A stretch of DNA of 10,328 nt, taken from Funneliformis mosseae (taxonomy: Eukaryota; Glomeromycota; Glomeromycetes; Glomerales; Glomeraceae). The stretch spans positions 1 to 10,328 of the forward strand of contig CAJVPP010003999.1 of the NCBI GenBank assembly GCA_910592005.1, read 5' to 3'. The notes under the pieces are model-generated. The model did no database searches and was not told the origin of the DNA. It saw only the letters and a list, made by a program, of their open reading frames with translations. Below are positions 8,090-10,328 of the stretch, in pieces (positions within the stretch are counted from its first letter, which is position 1; every line of letters starts with the position of its first letter). A program made the translations under genes and the position numbers.

Positions 8090-9603
8090 ATATTTAATTT
8101 ACAGAAAGAAATTTTAGTATTACAAATAATTCACTAAATATATCAGGAATGGTAGAATACGAATTCTCAATATTTTATAGTCATCCTGAAAAGGATCTAG
8201 AAAATAGGTTTATAAATATGCAAAGATATATAATAGCTAGTCGAATAAATGTTACATCTGATACAGGTTAAATTGCTAAAAGAGAAGAGGCATTTGGATT
8301 AGTAATATCATATCTTGCAGGTGATGCATTGAATTTTTATTTAACTTGTATTAAAAGCAAGAATTAGAGATGTAATAATCTCTTAGACAACTTAAGTGTA
8401 TCAGACTTAAATGCTATTTGAGGAATAGATGCTGAAAATAGTGATAATCGAATTAGTGATTTGAATACTATTAGAGAATTTTAAGATAAAGCGAGAGCTA
8501 AAATTAGTAGAATTAAAGCAGAGGTCACAACTAGTGCTGATATTATTTTAAATGGAATGTGAGATGAAGACTAATCTATAGCTAGTGATGAACTTGTAGA
8601 TAATACACCAGTAGCATCTAGTGCTAGAGGTGGTCTTCCTGCTGTTACTATTGCTCCTGATATTAAATTTGATCAACTTCTTTACTTGTTTAAAACTGCT
8701 TATACAACAGTTGAGCATTTAAAATAAACAACAGTATTTGGTCAACTCATGCAAGATGATTTATCAGTTAAGCAATTCTTCACTAAAATTAAAAAGATTG
8801 GTAAATTAGTTGAAATGACTCCTAAATAGCAAAGAGAGTAATTTATTTATGGTCTATTTCTAATGAATCAATACAATCTTTAAATGATGGCCAAATTTTA
8901 TAATACCCAGAATAATATTATAGAAGTATTGACTGAAGTGGAAAAATTTACATTATCTTAATAGAGTGCATCATCTTCTTTTTCAATTTTTTTAGTGGCC
9001 AATCTATATGAAAATACTAACAGATTAGAGATGACTAAAAATGAGATTGAGAGTTTGATAAAAAATACAATGGCATTATTAGAACCTCAACGGCTTTAAC
9101 AAGTGACTTTATTGCAATTTTAACCACAACCTACAGAAACGCATAAAAATTTATAAGATAAAAATATAGGTAGATTTTTATTATGGATTACAGAAAAAAC
9201 CTCAGAATTTGTTCTTATTTCTAATTCTACTTTGCCACTAAAGCCAAAGAAAAAGGTTGAAGTTAATTCTGATGATGAACTTGTTGAACTTATAAAAACA
9301 GTTAAACTTATATTTGGCTAGAGCCATTAAAAAGGTCATAAAATTACAACATAAATGTTCTATTTGTAGTAAGACTGAACATAATTCTCACAAATGCTTT
9401 TAAAAGAAGAAAAAGAAAATAAGAAGTCTAAAAAAGGTAAGGTTAATTTCGCTTTAGATTTAAACTTAGATTCAAATTCAGATTCTTTCTCAAACGATAT
9501 CTTATTTAGTAATAGTTCTGATTCTAATTCAAGTTTTGATTCTGATTCTTCTGATTCTAAAGGTAAGCTTAATATTAATATAGTTAAGACAAAAAAAAAG
9601 TGA
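8090..9603 (+). pseudogene. gag: retrotransposon Gag core and C-terminal region (broken)
   Basis: One frame, starting from codon 8089, can be followed for about 419 codons to around 9345 despite 18 stops (12 TAA, 4 TAG, 2 TGA). It contains a Gag-like helical core (ISGMVEYEFSIFYSHPEKD, then REEAFGLVISYLAGDALNFY) and further capsid-like helices (QLMQDDLSVKQFF, FIYGLFLMNQYN, MMAKFYNTQN). I recall very similar Gag proteins from arbuscular mycorrhizal fungi. Against that family the stops at 8365, 8560 and 8572 fall on Trp, 8419 on Arg, and many others (such as 8827, 8839, 8959, 8962) on Gln. Reading shifts near 9345 into the zinc-knuckle frame, then returns at about 9398 to a Ser/Asp/Asn-rich stretch (about 9460-9565) ending at TGA 9601-9603. 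Gag would coat and package the element's RNA. Its N-terminal part lies left of the Tigger insertion. The copy is not functional. Confidence 0.72.
9356..9397 (+). other. CCHC zinc knuckle of Gag
   Basis: The frame reads CSICSKTEHNSHKC, an exact Cx2Cx4Hx4C nucleocapsid zinc knuckle, which binds nucleic acid in retroelement Gag proteins. All four metal ligands are intact. The residue before His, usually Gly, is Glu (GAA), explained by one G-to-A change. It is out of frame with the Gag core by one base. Confidence 0.8.
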
Positions 9604-9893
9604 AATAGAAGTCTAATTCTAAGAAATCATCCTCAAAGAAGCAGTCTAAGAAAAAATCTAAGTCACATAAATCTGTTAAGCAAACTGATAAGACAGATAT
9701 TGAGAAGCCTGTAATTAGCTCTGGTAAGACTAAATAAAGTAAGCAAAGTAAACAAAGTACTTTAGAGAATACAATTTGTAAGATCATTCAAAATGAACTT
9801 AAATTAATTTTTCCTGCATTTATTATCTAAGATTCTAAAGCTAATATGCTAAATAAGCACTTTTTATTTAAAAGCAAAGTGATGAGATTCTAA
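9600..9893 (+). pseudogene. Lys/Ser-rich continuation of Gag-Pro after a frameshift
   Basis: After TGA 9601-9603 a shifted frame from 9600 continues with a basic, low-complexity protein (KSNSKKSSSKKQSKKKSK) and then a short hydrophobic-helix segment (ICKIIQNELKLIFPAF), to TAA at 9891-9893. The frameshift falls in the A-run at 9591-9599, a likely slippage site. Internal TAG/TAA codons again sit at Gln-like places. It probably links the nucleocapsid region to the protease. The opposite-strand frame (9584-9787) is only the shadow of the Lys/Ser repeats. Confidence 0.5.
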
Positions 9894-9906
9894 TTACTAA
9901 GATATA

Positions 9907-10059
9907 TTGCTAGATCTAGAGGAAGATGATTATTTGGATGATCCAATAGTAATTGATTTTGTTCAGAAAAAGGAGCTGAAAATAAGTGTTGTCACTGTAG
10001 AATATAAAATCAAGTGCTTAAAGATTCTAGCTATGACTATTGACTCTGATAGTGTTCCG
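9907..10059 (+). pseudogene. start of retropepsin-like aspartic protease, truncated
   Basis: This open stretch reads LEEDDYLDDPIVIDFVQKK, then a beta-strand-like segment (ISVVTVEYKIKCLKILAMT) and IDSDS at 10039-10053. I read DSD (10042-10050) as the retropepsin active-site D-S-G with Gly changed to Asp by a G-to-A change (GGT to GAT). The protease would cut Gag-Pol into its working parts. Only the first third or so is here: immediately after 10053 the sequence turns into the GATC-rich minisatellite, so the flap, the rest of the protease and all of Pol are missing. The frame stays open to 10137 only because the minisatellite has no stop in it. Confidence 0.6.
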
Positions 10060-10244
10060 CACGGATTCGGATCGATCCGAATCCAATCCGAATCTGATAG
10101 ATCGGATTCGGATCGGATCTGTCAGATTCGGATCTAATTCGGATTCAGATTCGAATCAGATCTGATCCGTCAGATTCGGATTCAGATTCAGATCTGATCT
10201 GTCGGATTCAGATTGGATTCGGATCTGATCCGTCAGATCTGAAT
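10060..10244. repeat. GC- and CpG-rich GATC/GGATTC minisatellite
   Basis: This is a dense array of GGATTC, GGATC, GATCTG and their complements. Its clearest larger unit is about 31-32 bases: 10159-10190, 10191-10221 and a partial copy from 10222, each starting GATCTGATC and continuing with GTC. G+C is near one half, against well under a third elsewhere, and CpG is frequent. Its left border cuts the protease frame and its right border is near 10244. Translation gives only Ser/Asp/Arg/Ile repeats, so I do not call a gene. Confidence 0.85.
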
Positions 10245-10328
10245 TAAAGCCGAAAAGTTCCTTTTCAATGAAAAGGGACGAATTTTCAGACTTCTTTTGA
10301 GCCAAAAATTTGTTTCCTTTCATTGAAA
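10245..10328. repeat. palindromic start of a possible further repeat element, cut by window end
   Basis: CCTTTTCA-A-TGAAAAGG (10260-10276) is a perfect 8-bp-arm palindrome around one base, and TTTCA-T-TGAAA (10318-10328) is a second palindrome of related sequence. The two are near inverted copies of each other, about 40 bases apart. Composition has returned to A/T-rich. This could be the edge of another transposon or the spacer following the minisatellite, but no coding sequence is visible. Confidence 0.35.

Noticed and set aside
3592..9330. Reassigned genetic code in which TAA/TAG encode Gln
   Set aside because: Many stops do fall at Gln positions, and the 3592-4452 frame alone would allow it. 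But in gag and Tigger TAA, TAG and TGA also fall at Trp and Arg positions, CAA/CAG are still used freely, and frameshifts and a lost splice site are present. C:G to T:A decay explains all of it.
10060..10137. Ser/Asp/Arg-rich C-terminal extension of the protease frame
   Set aside because: It is minisatellite translated in a frame that happens to lack stops, not a protein domain.
10060..10244. CRISPR array
   Set aside because: Units are degenerate, contiguous and lack unique spacers, and the context is eukaryotic transposon DNA.

Overview
This window reads as transposon-rich, gene-poor, very AT-rich eukaryotic nuclear DNA. I infer a fungus, most likely an arbuscular mycorrhizal fungus (Glomeromycotina, Rhizophagus/Gigaspora type). 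The reasons are the low G+C, the short GT..AG introns, and two degraded proteins that resemble, from memory, repeat families common in those genomes: a Tigger/pogo transposase with CENP-B-type domains and an LTR-retrotransposon Gag. No intact gene is present and I see no bacterial or organelle features. The organism call is inference and not proven by the window. Layout: positions 1-75 hold the head of a tRNA-like (SINE-like) element on the minus strand, cut by the window edge. Positions about 85-3400 are an extreme A+T desert, with sampled 60-base lines holding only about 4-9 G/C. It carries no recognisable gene but contains a 147-bp foldback, MITE-like repeat at 1458-1604. Positions 3533-4953 hold a broken protein-coding region I do not recognise: a frame with a Cys/His cluster, then a coiled-coil-like part. 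A C/T-rich degenerate tandem repeat follows at 4971-5072. From 5171 a retrotransposon gag begins on the plus strand. It is interrupted by a complete but dead 2,550-bp Tigger/pogo DNA transposon (5538-8087) with 22-bp inverted ends, a TA target duplication, subterminal repeats and a three-exon transposase. The gag core then runs from about 8090 through a CCHC zinc knuckle (9356-9397), a Ser/Asp-rich and a Lys/Ser-rich tail, and the start of a retropepsin-like protease ending at about 10053. There the coding sequence runs into a GC- and CpG-rich GATC/GGATTC minisatellite (about 10060-10244). The last 80 bases carry palindromes that may start another repeat. How the parts relate: the retroelement came first, Tigger later jumped into a TA in or beside gag, and both then decayed. 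The decay has a clear signature. In gag and the transposase almost every in-frame stop sits where the family has Gln, Arg or Trp, which is what C-to-T and G-to-A changes alone would produce (CAA/CAG to TAA/TAG, CGA to TGA, TGG to TAG/TGA/TAA). This looks like RIP-like or methylation-driven deamination and argues against a reassigned genetic code. The GC-rich minisatellite has escaped it.
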